From the NCBI GenBank assembly GCA_045807125.1, contig JBJMHZ010000016.1:1-64000 (forward strand): a DNA stretch of 64,000 bases, in the 5' to 3' direction. The translations under genes and the position numbers were made by a program. Source of the stretch: JBJMHZ01 sp045807125. Its GTDB lineage: Bacteria > Actinomycetota > Actinomycetes > JAWWOL01. Position 1 is the first letter of the stretch; each line of letters opens with the position of its first letter. The notes under the pieces were generated by a model, which saw only the letters and a program-made list of their open reading frames with translations, ran no database searches and was not told where the DNA came from. Positions 50,546 to 59,727 of this stretch are shown here, one piece after another.

Positions 50546-51517
50546 TCAGGCAGCCCAGTCCACGAAGTCCAACGCAAGCAGGGTCGCGATCTCCATATCT
50601 TCATAGCCATGAGAAGGCCGAAAGGCGAAGTCCCAATCTCGCGTAGCCAAGCAGGGACGAAGCACGTTATCTACTCCGAGTCGAAGAGAGCGAGACTGCT
50701 CAGTACAGCTTGCCCTCTTGGAGCAACGCCCACAGCGCAGTCCCTGCGACGTTCGATAGCTGCGCACCTGGACACGTCCCTTGTCCCGAACTTGGGTGGC
50801 CGCTCGCGCCAGTGCCTGTAGCCGTGAGAGGTACTCGTTACTGAAAGAAGGGCTTGCGGCCTCATCAGACAACAGCGCGAAGATATTCACGTCGAACGAG
50901 AGCCCAGCCGTTCGGGACAATAGTCCTGCCGCGCGGTCGAGATCAGCGACGCCTACGGGCAGGTTGAACCGGAGTACGGTATCAGTAGCTGCGCAGCGCT
51001 CGATAAGTTCAGTAAGCCAGGGCGGTAGTTGCCAGGTACCGTTCGAGGCAATGAGGGTTTCCGCTTGTAGCGATACATGTAAGCGACTGACGCTGGCGGC
51101 CAGCAGACTTTCTAACTTCTTCGGGAGGAACACTCCATTCGTAGTCACGCCAACATCCGGAAAGAACTGACGGCCAAGTCGGACAAGGTCATCTACTTGC
51201 CGGTGTATCAGCGGCTCCCCGCCGGTCAATTGTAGGCGCCGGAACCCCGCGTTTGCAGCGGCACCAAATGCGATGCCGGCCGATTCAAGGCTCATTGTCC
51301 CCCGATCGGGCCCTCCCTCGTTATGGCAGAATTGGCAGTGCAGGTTGCAGTTCCCGACTATGGATACTCGAAAGTAGAGAGCAGTGTCGGATATAGCTTC
51401 CGGGATTGACCTACTGGTTGAGAAGATTCTTTCTTGGACCTGTATTGCAAGCTGGTGACGTTCCCCTTCGGTTACTCGACGGCGTGGTGGAGCCAGAAAA
51501 GTTACGTCCTGGCGCAA
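50546..51517 (-). CDS. MoaA-like radical SAM enzyme
   Basis: 323 residues. TTG 51517 is chosen because GGAGGAGGTG lies five bases upstream. The radical SAM cluster motif is CNLHCQFC (Cys 57, 61, 64), followed by the SAM-binding LTGGEPL. Near the C-terminus Cys 262, 265, 271 and 289 (GLRCGRCSKRASC and LRPCL) suggest a second iron-sulphur cluster of twitch type, as in MoaA. MoaA rearranges GTP; with kinase and NUDIX partners, a nucleotide substrate is plausible. It heads a four-gene operon with almost no gaps. Confidence 0.8.
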   Translation of the reverse strand: MRQDVTFLAPPRRRVTEGERHQLAIQVQERIFSTSRSIPEAISDTALYFRVSIVGNCNLHCQFCHNEGGPDRGTMSLESAGIAFGAAANAGFRRLQLTGGEPLIHRQVDDLVRLGRQFFPDVGVTTNGVFLPKKLESLLAASVSRLHVSLQAETLIASNGTWQLPPWLTELIERCAATDTVLRFNLPVGVADLDRAAGLLSRTAGLSFDVNIFALLSDEAASPSFSNEYLSRLQALARAATQVRDKGRVQVRSYRTSQGLRCGRCSKRASCTEQSRSLRLGVDNVLRPCLATRDWDFAFRPSHGYEDMEIATLLALDFVDWAA

Positions 51518-51893
51518 GGGACACCTCCTCCTCGTTCATAGCCTCACTCAGGTTTTTTGACGAAGTTCCAGTGCCGCTCTCGGATGGCACTGCCCATCAA
51601 CGGCCCATCTTGGCGGTCGTACTGCGCTGACGTCTGCGCGCCGGTCTTGCGCAGGTAGCTGACTAAGGTCGGAGGTCGACACAGCACGCCACTCTGGCAC
51701 AAGCTCCACCGCTCGTCAGGGTCCCGGGGTCGCAGGGGCTCGCGTCTCTTCTAGGATGCCCCTGTTTGCCCGTTTCGATAGAGCCTTCGGACGCGGGCGT
51801 AGCGAGCCGCATGGTGGAGGAGTCGGTGCCGGATGAGAGGTCGACGGTTGTGGCCCGGCAGCCAGAGCCGCAGCCGCCTCACTCCAGAAACAA
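51518..51893. other. Intergenic region upstream of radical SAM operon
   Basis: About 375 bases, expected to hold the operon promoter. A 42-codon open frame (51411-51539, minus) overlaps the radical SAM start but is probably incidental. No hairpin of note was seen. Confidence 0.4.
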
Positions 51894-52925
51894 CTAGCAA
51901 TGTGGCAAGCGACTCAGTGCCGCCCGACCTATGTCTCCATACGTCAGCGTGGCGTACTGCACCAGACCAGGCGAGCCCTGCACGCGCACCCAGATGTTGG
52001 AGCTGCGTGGCCGCTCGCCGGCACTCACGTCAGACGTGATCCTCCGGCCCGTGGTCTTGCACAGGGCAGGCGCGGTGTCGCCGTCGGTGAAGGTGCCGTT
52101 CGCGTTCTTGTCGTGCGCTGACGTACCGACGCCCGGGTAGACATCAATGATCTTGGACGACGTGCCGCCGAGCGCATCGAACGTGAAGGTGGCGGTCGGG
52201 CCTGTTGCTGTTGTGTCTGGGGAGGACGCGCTTCTACCGCTCCCCTGCGCGCCGGTGCTGCCACCACGGTGCAGCGCCAGGAACGAGCCGATCCCCACAA
52301 CCGCCAGTACTAGTGCGAGGCCAGCTGCGATCAACCATCGGCGCCACGGCCGAGGTGGTGGGACGGCCACGAACTCCAGCAGGAACGCCGCGAAGCGCCG
52401 GAAGCTCGTGCGACGGCGATCTTCGAAGCGGTCTTCGTTCAAGCCGTAGCGCTGCAAGACCGCTGCCTTCAACTGCTTCGGCCGCTGCTGGCCCGGCGTG
52501 CCGCCGTCTGCGGCAAAGAACATGGCACGCACGAAGTCGGCTTCGTCAGCGTTCCCACGCTTCCGCCAAGCATCGAGGCCTTCATCAAGCAGGCGGCGGA
52601 TGAGGGGGATGCGCGGCGCGACCCGATCCCGGGTGTAGATGCGAGCCAACCGCTCAAGCTCGGGCGTCTCAACTGGCGACTGCTGCCCGGCCGATAGCTC
52701 AAGATCGTCTAGACCGCGCCAGCGAGCGTGGGTCAGCTCGTCAACGAGGGCCGCGACCCGCTCTGCTTTGTCCTTGGGCTCCTTCACGGCTTCGAGTCTC
52801 GCATCGGCCTCGGTCGCGCCCATCGGGGCCAGCAGGGAAGATCGCCGGCGCCCAAGTTCCGCCTTATACCGGGTTTTACTGTCTTGTTTGTCCGAATTAT
52901 CGGAGCTGAAGTCGTCCCAGCGCAC
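51894..52925 (-). CDS. Single-pass membrane protein of unknown function
   Basis: 343 residues from GTG 52925. A charged helical cytoplasmic part (ETPELERLARIYTRDRVAPR, DEADFVRAMFFAAD) is followed by a membrane helix near residue 200 (WLIAAGLALVLAVVGIGSF) and an outside domain of about 130 residues with two Cys. It is divergent to transfer operon B, in the position of 12326-13399 in element A, but unrelated to it. No family recognised. Confidence 0.55.
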   Translation of the reverse strand: MRWDDFSSDNSDKQDSKTRYKAELGRRRSSLLAPMGATEADARLEAVKEPKDKAERVAALVDELTHARWRGLDDLELSAGQQSPVETPELERLARIYTRDRVAPRIPLIRRLLDEGLDAWRKRGNADEADFVRAMFFAADGGTPGQQRPKQLKAAVLQRYGLNEDRFEDRRRTSFRRFAAFLLEFVAVPPPRPWRRWLIAAGLALVLAVVGIGSFLALHRGGSTGAQGSGRSASSPDTTATGPTATFTFDALGGTSSKIIDVYPGVGTSAHDKNANGTFTDGDTAPALCKTTGRRITSDVSAGERPRSSNIWVRVQGSPGLVQYATLTYGDIGRAALSRLPHC

Positions 52926-52984
52926 ACCCGCTCGGTGCCCAGGGACCGCCTGGCAGCGGGGGGCGCGGGAAGGAGTCAGCTCCG

Positions 52985-53320
52985 ATGTCGAGCGACCTCA
53001 CGCCTTACCTGGGCGCTCACGCGCCGCTGCTGCGCGACGCCCGGCGCGCCGGGCGAGCCATCTCCCGCCAGCAGGCGCAGGCCCAGGTGCGCCTCGCCGC
53101 TATCGATCTTGAAACGGACGCATCCCTGGCCAAGGTGGAGAGCTGCAGCATCGTGACGACGCAGGCAGCCGTGGCGGTCTGCAAGCTGAGCCAAGTCCAC
53201 AAGCAACTGGAGACGCTGGCCCCGGACGCCAGCGGTCGGTTGGCCATGGTGGTGGACTCCCACGCGATCATGATGGTCGAGCTGCTCAACGACCACCAGC
53301 GCGTCCTCAGGCGGCGGTGA
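52985..53320 (+). CDS. First gene of transfer operon B, small helical protein
   Basis: 111 residues, ATG 52985 with GGAAGGAG upstream. Counterpart of 13590-13922: APLLRDARRAGRAISRQQAQ, ASGRLAMVVDSHAIM and a basic end. Its stop overlaps the next GTG. Function unknown. Confidence 0.7.
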   Translation: MSSDLTPYLGAHAPLLRDARRAGRAISRQQAQAQVRLAAIDLETDASLAKVESCSIVTTQAAVAVCKLSQVHKQLETLAPDASGRLAMVVDSHAIMMVELLNDHQRVLRRR

Positions 53321-53541
53321 GCGCCGTGCTGCTCCTCACCGTCATCGTCACTACGGTGCTGCTGCTAGGCGGCATGGCCGTCGGCGCCGTCGTGCGCGGC
53401 TACCTGCTGCTGCCGAGCGACCGGCGCCGCCTGAGCGAGCTGGCCAGCCAGCTCTACACGCAGGCGAGCATCGATCTCACGACCCGCGCCAGCCTCCAGG
53501 CGATGCACGACATCGTCCGGACCCATCGTGAGGGGCGCTAG
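53317..53541 (+). CDS. Small membrane protein of transfer operon B
   Basis: 74 residues from GTG 53317. One membrane helix (LLLTVIVTTVLLLGGMAVGA) and a cytoplasmic tail; counterpart of 13916-14134. Unlike element A, no MT-A70 methyltransferase gene follows. Confidence 0.65.
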   Translation: MSAVLLLTVIVTTVLLLGGMAVGAVVRGYLLLPSDRRRLSELASQLYTQASIDLTTRASLQAMHDIVRTHREGR

Positions 53542-53593
53542 CAGTGATGCGCCTCCAAGCGGACTCCCACCGGTGGGGACAGGGGTGAGTCAA

Positions 53594-53788
53594 ATGCGGG
53601 GGTGGCGTCCCGGACCGCGGTCCTGGCGCGAGCAGCTGATCGGCGGCGTCATCTCGTTCTTCGCCATCCTGATCGGGCTCCAGGTGCTTGGTGTGCTGAT
53701 CATCCACTTGCTCGGCCCGTTTCTGCCGCTCCTCCTCGGGCTGCTGATTCTGGCCGTCGTGCTGCGCGCCATCGTGCGCCGCTACTGA
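53594..53788 (+). CDS. Small membrane protein, transfer operon B
   Basis: 64 residues from ATG 53594 (an upstream ATG at 53528 is less likely because the paralogue starts at the matching place). RPGPRSWREQLIGGVISF, then two hydrophobic helices and a basic end. Counterpart of 14688-14891. Confidence 0.6.
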   Translation: MRGWRPGPRSWREQLIGGVISFFAILIGLQVLGVLIIHLLGPFLPLLLGLLILAVVLRAIVRRY

Positions 53789-53992
53789 TAGGCCGGCGAC
53801 AGCTGCAGCGGCTTTTCCACAGGCGAGCTGCCGATTCCACAACGGCCGCCAGCTTGACTGGTGCCAGAAGTTTCCATACAAGGACAAAGTAGGGGACCGG
53901 AGTATCAGCTGCCTTTCTAGGGCCAAGTGGGTCGGCGCTGGTGCCTCCGGTTTCCACTACTGAATAGCGAATACGAAAGGAGGAGGGCGGCT

Positions 53993-54163
53993 ATGGCGAG
54001 GGAGGTGAGGATCACGGTGCGCGGCGTGCCGCGCGAGCAGCCGGATTTGCGGCGGCTGGCCCGGGCGCTTCTCGAAGCCGTCCGCGCCGAGCAGTGCCGC
54101 CGGGCGCAGCGCCCCGCTGACAGCGAGGCGGCAGCGCCGGAGGACGAGGAGGCGGCGTCGTGA
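53993..54163 (+). CDS. Small protein upstream of coupling ATPase, copy B
   Basis: 56 residues; ATG 53993 after AAAGGAGGAGGG. ITVRGVPREQPDLRRLARAL matches the element A copy (15060-15263); the tail is acidic (PEDEEAAS) where A's is polar. Its stop overlaps the ATPase GTG. Confidence 0.65.
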   Translation: MAREVRITVRGVPREQPDLRRLARALLEAVRAEQCRRAQRPADSEAAAPEDEEAAS

Positions 54164-56421
54164 GTGCTGCGCTCGAGTTGTTGGGCACCGCCAGCCTCTT
54201 GCCACCCGCCTTGCTGGTGCTGCGGGCGGGACTGACCAAGGAGATGCAGGCCGCGCCGGTGGTGCTGGGCTTGCGCTTTCCGGGCGAGTTCGACGCCGCG
54301 ACGGTGGAAGCCTTCCTGGTCGCCCTCACCGGACTACTGCCGCCGTGGTGGCGGCGGCTGGTGGTCCAGCCGGTGATCACCTTCGAGCTGCTGGCCGACG
54401 CGGACGGCGTCACGCACCGCTTGGTGGTGCCGCAGGCCGCGCAGGAGTACGTCGAGCGGGCGCTGCAGGCGCACGCGCCGAGCGTCCGCGTCGAGCCCGT
54501 CACGGACACGGCCTGGACGCCGAGCTACGCCGTGGAGTACCGGGCGACTACGCCCAACCGACCGCTGCGCGTCGACCCGACCGGCATCGCCAGCGGGCTA
54601 CTGGCGGCCGTGCAGCCGCTCCGCCGCAGTGAGCGGCTCATCGTGCAGTGGCTGGTGGCCGCGGCTGGGCCGGTGCCGGCTCCGCGGCTGGTGAGCACCA
54701 AGGGAACTCAGCCCACACCGCCGCTGCTGGATAGCGGGATGCTTGCCACGGCCGAGGCGGTGACCGCCCGGCGCAAGAAGCTGCGAGCGCCGCTGCTCAT
54801 CGCGACCGGCCGCGTCGGCGCCCTGGCGGCCAACCGCGACCGGGCCATCGCGCTGGTGCGGCGGGTGGAGGGGCCGCTGCACGGCACGCGGGCCCCAGGC
54901 GCGCACCTGCGGCGGCGGCTACTGCCACCGGAGACCGTCGCCGGACGGATTGCCCGGCGCAGCGTGCCGCTGCTGCGCTGGCCGGCTCTGCTCAATAGCG
55001 AAGAGGCCGCCGGCGTTATTGGCTGGCCCACCTCCAGCGCGCCGGTCCCCGGCCTGCCGCGCGGTGGCTGCCGGTTGCTGCCCGTCGCGAACGCGGTGCC
55101 GACGCAGGGCACCGTCCTCGGTACCGCGACCTTCCCCGGCCAAGCCGCCCGCCCGGTAGCGCTCGGTCTCGACGCCCGCTTCCGCCACCTGGCGGTCACC
55201 GGCCCGACCGGGGTCGGTAAGACGACGCTGCTCACGCACGTCGCGGTCCAGGACCTCGCGGCCGGTCACGGCCTGGTGGTGCTGGACCCGAAAGGTGATC
55301 TTGTTCGGTCGATCGCCGAGCGGCTGCCGGAGCAGCGGCTCGAGGACGTCATCCTGCTCGACCCGGCCGACGACGCCCGCCCGGTCGGCTACAACCCGCT
55401 GCACGCCACCACGTCCGGAAATCGCGAGCTGGCCGTCGAGCAGGTCCTCGGCGTCATGCACGCCATCTGGCAGGCGAACTGGGGCCCCCGGACGGATGAG
55501 ATCCTGCGTGGCTGCCTGACGGCCCTCGCGCACGTCGGCGGCATGACGCTCTGCGAGGTGCCGGCGCTGCTGACCGACGCCGGGTTCCGCCGCCGGGTGC
55601 TGCGCGGAGTGGACGACCCGTTCGGCGTCGAGGGGTTCTGGGCGGGCTTCGAGGGCTGGAGCGACGGCGAGCGCGCCAGCGCCACCGCGCCGTTGCTGAA
55701 CAAGGTGCGGGCGCTCACCATGCGGCCGCGACTGCGCGGCATTCTCGGCCAGGCTGAGGGGGCGATCGACTTCGGTCGGATCATCGCGCGGCGCCAGGTG
55801 CTGCTCGTCAATCTCGCGGTCGGCCAGATCGGCTCCGAGGCTGCCTATCTGCTGGGCGCGCTGCTGTTCGCCGGCCTGTGGGACGCCGTCTCGGCACGCG
55901 GTCACCTGCCACCCGAACGCCGCCCGACGGTGATGGCCGTCATCGACGAGTTCCAGCACGTGGTGGCGCTGCCGACGCCCGCTGAGACGATCCTGGCGGA
56001 GGCCCGCTCCTACCGGCTGGGGCTGACGATCGCGCACCAGCACCTCGGCCAGCTCGACGCCGACCTCCAGCACGCCGTGATGGCCAACGCTCGCAGCAAG
56101 CTGCTGTTCCAGGCCGCCCGCGACGACGCCGCCGTCTTCGCCCGCGAGCTGGGAGGCGGACTCACCGCTGATGACCTGACGGGCATCCCGGCCTACGAGG
56201 CGGTCGCCAGCTGCTTCTCCGCCGGCCATGTCCAACCCCCGACCACCCTGCGCACCGCGCCGCTTGAACCGCCGCTGCGCGACTTCGAGGCCGTTCGGGC
56301 GGCTTCACGGCAGCGCTGGGGCGTCGACCGGGCCGACGTCGAGGCCGCGCTGCTCGCCCGGCAGCAAGGCCAGCACGAGCCAGCACCGCGCATCGGGCGA
56401 TCACCCCGGAGGCAGCCGTGA
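54160..56421 (+). CDS. VirD4/TraG-like DNA transfer ATPase, copy B
   Basis: 753 residues from GTG 54160. ATPase part: Walker A GPTGVGKTT near residues 348-356, VVLDPKGDLVRSI, Walker B AVIDEFQH near 594, LTIAHQHLGQLD. Same plan as 15253-17406, but with an N-terminal domain that is longer and quite different, so the part likely to recognise the substrate has diverged more than the motor. A weak hydrophobic stretch lies at the N-terminus (LLGTASLLPPALLVL). Confidence 0.85.
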   Translation: MSAALELLGTASLLPPALLVLRAGLTKEMQAAPVVLGLRFPGEFDAATVEAFLVALTGLLPPWWRRLVVQPVITFELLADADGVTHRLVVPQAAQEYVERALQAHAPSVRVEPVTDTAWTPSYAVEYRATTPNRPLRVDPTGIASGLLAAVQPLRRSERLIVQWLVAAAGPVPAPRLVSTKGTQPTPPLLDSGMLATAEAVTARRKKLRAPLLIATGRVGALAANRDRAIALVRRVEGPLHGTRAPGAHLRRRLLPPETVAGRIARRSVPLLRWPALLNSEEAAGVIGWPTSSAPVPGLPRGGCRLLPVANAVPTQGTVLGTATFPGQAARPVALGLDARFRHLAVTGPTGVGKTTLLTHVAVQDLAAGHGLVVLDPKGDLVRSIAERLPEQRLEDVILLDPADDARPVGYNPLHATTSGNRELAVEQVLGVMHAIWQANWGPRTDEILRGCLTALAHVGGMTLCEVPALLTDAGFRRRVLRGVDDPFGVEGFWAGFEGWSDGERASATAPLLNKVRALTMRPRLRGILGQAEGAIDFGRIIARRQVLLVNLAVGQIGSEAAYLLGALLFAGLWDAVSARGHLPPERRPTVMAVIDEFQHVVALPTPAETILAEARSYRLGLTIAHQHLGQLDADLQHAVMANARSKLLFQAARDDAAVFARELGGGLTADDLTGIPAYEAVASCFSAGHVQPPTTLRTAPLEPPLRDFEAVRAASRQRWGVDRADVEAALLARQQGQHEPAPRIGRSPRRQP

Positions 56422-56444
56422 GCGCGCGTCCAACCGAGCGCGCC

Positions 56445-56470
56445 CTGTCCGGTCGGTCGTCCGGTCGCGT
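56445..56470 (+). repeat. 26-bp sequence shared by both elements, candidate oriT or binding site (copy B)
   Basis: Identical to 17420-17445: two copies of GTCCGGTCG with GTC between them, 24 bases after the ATPase stop. The gene that follows could be read through it from GTG 56418, but the start at 56508 leaves it noncoding, as in element A. Confidence 0.55.
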
Positions 56471-56507
56471 CGAGTCGCTGCCCGCGAAGCACGAGGTCAA
56501 GGCCACT

Positions 56508-57368
56508 ATGGCAATGGATAGCAACAACGACTCAGTACGCGCAGCGACTGCTGGCTGCCTGAGGGTGCGAGCGGCTCGGGCCGAGCAGATCATCTTGGAT
56601 CTCACCCCGCTCGAACTCTCCATCGTTGCCACGCTTGAACGGATAAGGCTAGCGAGTGGGCGAGAGCTCGCGCGGCTGCACTTTGCACCTTCTCCTAGTG
56701 GAGCCCGACACGCGCGCCGGGTACTGGCTTCCTTGACTGCTCGGCGAGTGCTAGCCCGCTTGGACCGCAGGATCGGTGGCAAGCGCGCGGGCAGCGCTGG
56801 CTACCTCTACGGTCTCGATGTCGTGGGGCAACGGCTCGTCCGGCCGGACAGCACCTATCGCCGCCCCTGGACGCCGGGGCACCCGGTCGTAGCGCACGCC
56901 GTCGCGGTGACCGACTGCTACGTGCGGCTGGTGGAACTGACGCGTGCCGGCCGGTTGGAACTGCTGGACTTCGACGCCGAACCGGCCTGCTGGCGCTCGT
57001 TCGCGGCCGGTGGCGGCACCCGCCTGACGCTCAAGCCCGATGCCTACGTGCGGCTCGCGAATGGCGCCTACGAGGACCGCTGGTTCCTGGAGGTCGACCG
57101 GGCCACCGAGGACCTGGGCCGCATCCTGCGCAAGGCGCAACTCTACGGGCGCTACTGGCAGAGCGGCCGCGAGGCGGTGTTCCCGCGCGTGCTGTGGCTG
57201 ACCATCCGCCTGGCCCGCCGCAAGGCGCTCCAGCGTGCCCTCCGCCAGCTGCCGGCCGACCACCAGCGGCTGTTCCAGGTCGACCTGCTGAGCGAGTTCG
57301 ACGCCGTCATCACCGCCGGCGCCGCTGACCAACTGCTTAACGACACCACGAGAGGAGGTGATACATGA
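56508..57368 (+). CDS. Replication-relaxation family protein, copy B
   Basis: 286 residues from ATG 56508; an upstream GTG at 56418 would translate the shared 26-bp site and is less likely. HTH-like part (LTPLELSIVATLERIRLAS; ARRVLASLTARRVLARLD), then LKPDAYVRLANGAYEDRWFL and EVDRATED. The same Asp and EVDR acidic residues as in copy A. Its stop overlaps the methylase ATG. Confidence 0.75.
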   Translation: MAMDSNNDSVRAATAGCLRVRAARAEQIILDLTPLELSIVATLERIRLASGRELARLHFAPSPSGARHARRVLASLTARRVLARLDRRIGGKRAGSAGYLYGLDVVGQRLVRPDSTYRRPWTPGHPVVAHAVAVTDCYVRLVELTRAGRLELLDFDAEPACWRSFAAGGGTRLTLKPDAYVRLANGAYEDRWFLEVDRATEDLGRILRKAQLYGRYWQSGREAVFPRVLWLTIRLARRKALQRALRQLPADHQRLFQVDLLSEFDAVITAGAADQLLNDTTRGGDT

Positions 57369-58558
57369 CCAGCGACCCGGCGCTGCCGCAGGCAATCGGC
57401 GACCGGCCGCTACACGCGTGGCGCTACGCCCGGAGCGGGCCGTCCGCTCCCCTGCGAGCGGCGCCCGCCGAGCTGCCGCGCAACCGGATCCTCGTCGGGG
57501 ACGCCCACGAGCAGCTACGCCGCCTGCCGACGGCGAGCGTCGACTGCTGCATCACCTCACCGCCGTACTACCAGCTGCGCGACTACGGCGTCGACGGGCA
57601 GCTCGGCCTGGAACCGCACGTCGATGACTGGGTGAGCGCCCTGCACGCCACGCTGAGAGAGGTCGCCCGCGTGCTGAAGCCGACCGGCGCGCTGTGGCTG
57701 AACCTCGGCGACGCCTACTCGACCGCGCGTCGCTACGGCGCGCCGCCGAAGGGCCTGCTTCTGGCGCCCGAGCGACTCGTGCTGGCGCTGGCAGCCGATG
57801 GCTGGCTAGTGCGCAACAAGGTGATCTGGGCCAAGCCCAACCCGATGCCACACTCGGTGGCCGACCGGCTGAACACCGCCTACGAGGTCATCTACCTGCT
57901 GGTGCGTGCGCCCCGCTACGTCTTCCACCTGGATGAGATCCGCGAGCCGCACCGTAGCCGCCCTCCGTCCCGTCGTGCACGACAGGCAGGCAAGTACGAC
58001 GGACCATCCCGAGCCTGGACCGCGGCGCTCACCCCCAGTCGGGGCGGCCTCATGCAAGCACACCTTGAAGGTCGCGCGGGCCATGTGCTGGGGAAGAACC
58101 CTGGCGACGTCTGGTGGCTGCCCACCGGCAGCTACCGCGGCGCCCACTTCGCCACCTTCCCGGAAGCGCTGGTCGCCCGGCCACTGCTCGCCACCTGCCC
58201 CGAGCGGCTCTGCACCGCCTGCGGTGCACCCTGGCGTCGCCCCGTCACCCGGCAGGTCATCGGCACTCCGCAGGAGCCGCAGCGCGACGGTCCGCTCCTG
58301 CGCTATCCCGCGCGATGGAGTGTCGAACACGCACTCGGGCCGCTGCGACCGAGCTGTGCGTGCACGGCCGGCTGGCAACCCGGCGTGGTGCTGGACCCGT
58401 TCTTCGGCAGCGGCACCGTCGGCGTCGTCGCCGAGCGGCTCAAGCGTGACTGGCTCGGCATCGAGCTGAACCCGGCGTACGCATACCTGGCGGAGAGTCG
58501 CATCCGCGCTGCTCGCGAGAGCGAACCACCGCCCGCGGCCACCGCGCGAGCGGCCTGA
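57365..58558 (+). CDS. DNA methyltransferase (N4-cytosine/N6-adenine type), copy B
   Basis: 397 residues. TSPPYY at residues 64-69, IWAKPNPMPHSVADR, and the AdoMet motif DPFFGSGTVGVVAER with RDWLGIELNPAY near the end. Four Cys in CPERLCTACGAPW as in copy A. It has about 27 extra N-terminal residues and an insertion before the C-terminal Cys. Orphan methylase for protection in a new host. Confidence 0.88.
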   Translation: MTSDPALPQAIGDRPLHAWRYARSGPSAPLRAAPAELPRNRILVGDAHEQLRRLPTASVDCCITSPPYYQLRDYGVDGQLGLEPHVDDWVSALHATLREVARVLKPTGALWLNLGDAYSTARRYGAPPKGLLLAPERLVLALAADGWLVRNKVIWAKPNPMPHSVADRLNTAYEVIYLLVRAPRYVFHLDEIREPHRSRPPSRRARQAGKYDGPSRAWTAALTPSRGGLMQAHLEGRAGHVLGKNPGDVWWLPTGSYRGAHFATFPEALVARPLLATCPERLCTACGAPWRRPVTRQVIGTPQEPQRDGPLLRYPARWSVEHALGPLRPSCACTAGWQPGVVLDPFFGSGTVGVVAERLKRDWLGIELNPAYAYLAESRIRAARESEPPPAATARAA

Positions 58559-58595
58559 AGCACGCACCTAACGCAACCCCACGAGAGGAGGTGAG

Positions 58596-59183
58596 ATGAG
58601 TGATCCAGAACAACCAGAGCAAGCGATCGAAACGCAGGACGCACCCCGCCCGCGCATCTGGGTCGCCCCACTGGCTGAACCGCCACGCGGGCGTTGGCTG
58701 GAGGCGGCACGCGATCCGGACGAACTGCAGGATGACATCACCTGGATGCTGCTCGGCTCCGCCGACCCGCGGAACGAGGAATGGAGCATCGGCGACTACG
58801 AGGGCTTCGGGCCGCTGCGACTGAGCAGCCGCGAGGACCTGGCGGCGGTTAGCCGTCTGGCGCGCGGCATCCTCACTCACGGTCCGGCCTTCGCCACCTG
58901 GGCCGCGCTCGCCGGCACCGAACGTGCCCAGTCTGATGAGTTCACGGACGCCTACCTCGGCGAGTGGGATTCCGTTACCGCTTACGCCGAACAGCTCGCG
59001 GACGACCTGGGGTACACCGCCCTGCTCGATGCGGCGCTCCCGCCGCACCTCAAGCCCTACGTCTGCTTCGATGCCGCAGCCTACGGACGTGATCTCGTGC
59101 GGGAAGGCGCGCTCGCCGCCCTGCCGACTCCCACTGGCCGCGTCTGGCTGTTCAGTCTCACGCTCGGCGCGCGGGGGCCGTGA
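58596..59183 (+). CDS. ardA: ArdA antirestriction protein, copy B
   Basis: 195 residues; ATG directly after GGAGGTGAG. RIWVAPLAEPPRGRWLEAA and NEEWSIGDYEGFGPL follow the ArdA pattern, with an acidic composition. It is more diverged from typical ArdA than the element A copy: the usual YNAGRLHG segment is shortened to PPRGR. Confidence 0.82.
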   Translation: MSDPEQPEQAIETQDAPRPRIWVAPLAEPPRGRWLEAARDPDELQDDITWMLLGSADPRNEEWSIGDYEGFGPLRLSSREDLAAVSRLARGILTHGPAFATWAALAGTERAQSDEFTDAYLGEWDSVTAYAEQLADDLGYTALLDAALPPHLKPYVCFDAAAYGRDLVREGALAALPTPTGRVWLFSLTLGARGP

Positions 59184-59286
59184 AGCGCCAACCATCCAAA
59201 GGGTGCCTGCCTCGTCGGTGGCCTGCGGTTTCTCAAGAGACGACTGCCAACCGGGCATTCGCCGGCCGCACCACACCGAGGAGGTC

Positions 59287-59340
59287 GTGACCATGCGTCA
59301 CACCGACCAACAGCCCGCGCAGCAGGCGGTCGCGCCATGA
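59287..59340 (+). CDS. Short leader peptide coupled to RHH gene
   Basis: GTG 59287 (or ATG 59293) after GAGGAGG encodes 15-17 residues (MRHTDQQPAQQAVAP) and stops within the ATG of the next gene (ATGA). That gene lacks its own ribosome binding site, so the leader probably drives its translation. Confidence 0.4.
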   Translation: MTMRHTDQQPAQQAVAP

Positions 59341-59651
59341 AGACCATGGCCATCCGCCTGGACGACGGGTTGCACGCGCAGCTCGCCGTCGTCGCGCAGC
59401 TCGAGGGCCAGTCCCTCAACGACGCAATCCGGCTAGCCGTCGAGGCCTACATCGGCCAGCGCAAGACGGCGCTCAAGGGTCACGCGGATGACGCGCTCGC
59501 CGCGATCGAGCGCGACGCGGCCACCCGCCGGGAGGCCATCACCGCGCTGTTCGGTGATGGCCCCGCCACCGCCCCGACCACGTCGGCACAGTCAGGCTCC
59601 CAGCAGCCGACTGCCCGCGGTCGCGGCAAGGAAGGAGGCGCTGCTCGGTAA
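59337..59651 (+). CDS. Ribbon-helix-helix DNA-binding protein
   Basis: 104 residues. The first 42 residues (MAIRLDDGLHAQLAVVAQLE, then NDAIRLAVEAYI) are a typical RHH domain like CopG or relaxosome accessory proteins. The tail is low-complexity (TAPTTSAQSGSQQPTARGRG). It has no counterpart at this place in element A. It may regulate the operon or help at the origin of transfer. Confidence 0.7.
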   Translation: MKTMAIRLDDGLHAQLAVVAQLEGQSLNDAIRLAVEAYIGQRKTALKGHADDALAAIERDAATRREAITALFGDGPATAPTTSAQSGSQQPTARGRGKEGGAAR

Positions 59652-59666
59652 GCGTCCACTTCGCCC

Positions 59667-59727
59667 GGCAGGAGGCTCTCGGTCTTGGCGTCGCTCTCAA
59701 AGCGATCCGACCGAGAGACCTCCTGCC
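59667..59727 (+). terminator. Strong hairpin after RHH gene
   Basis: 59667-59684 pairs with 59709-59727 over 18 bp with a single-base bulge. It separates the transfer operon from the AT-rich promoter of the XRE-ImmA-recombinase operon. Confidence 0.65.

Noticed and set aside
51411..51539. 42-codon frame overlapping the radical SAM start, considered as a RiPP precursor
   Set aside because: It overlaps the enzyme gene by over 100 bases in another frame, has only a weak ribosome site, and the enzyme's Cys pattern is MoaA-like rather than that of peptide-modifying enzymes. Its length match to the pheromone genes is probably chance, as it has no signal peptide.
54919..56235. Long minus-strand frame inside coupling ATPase B
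   Set aside because: Antisense shadow of the plus-strand ATPase gene.
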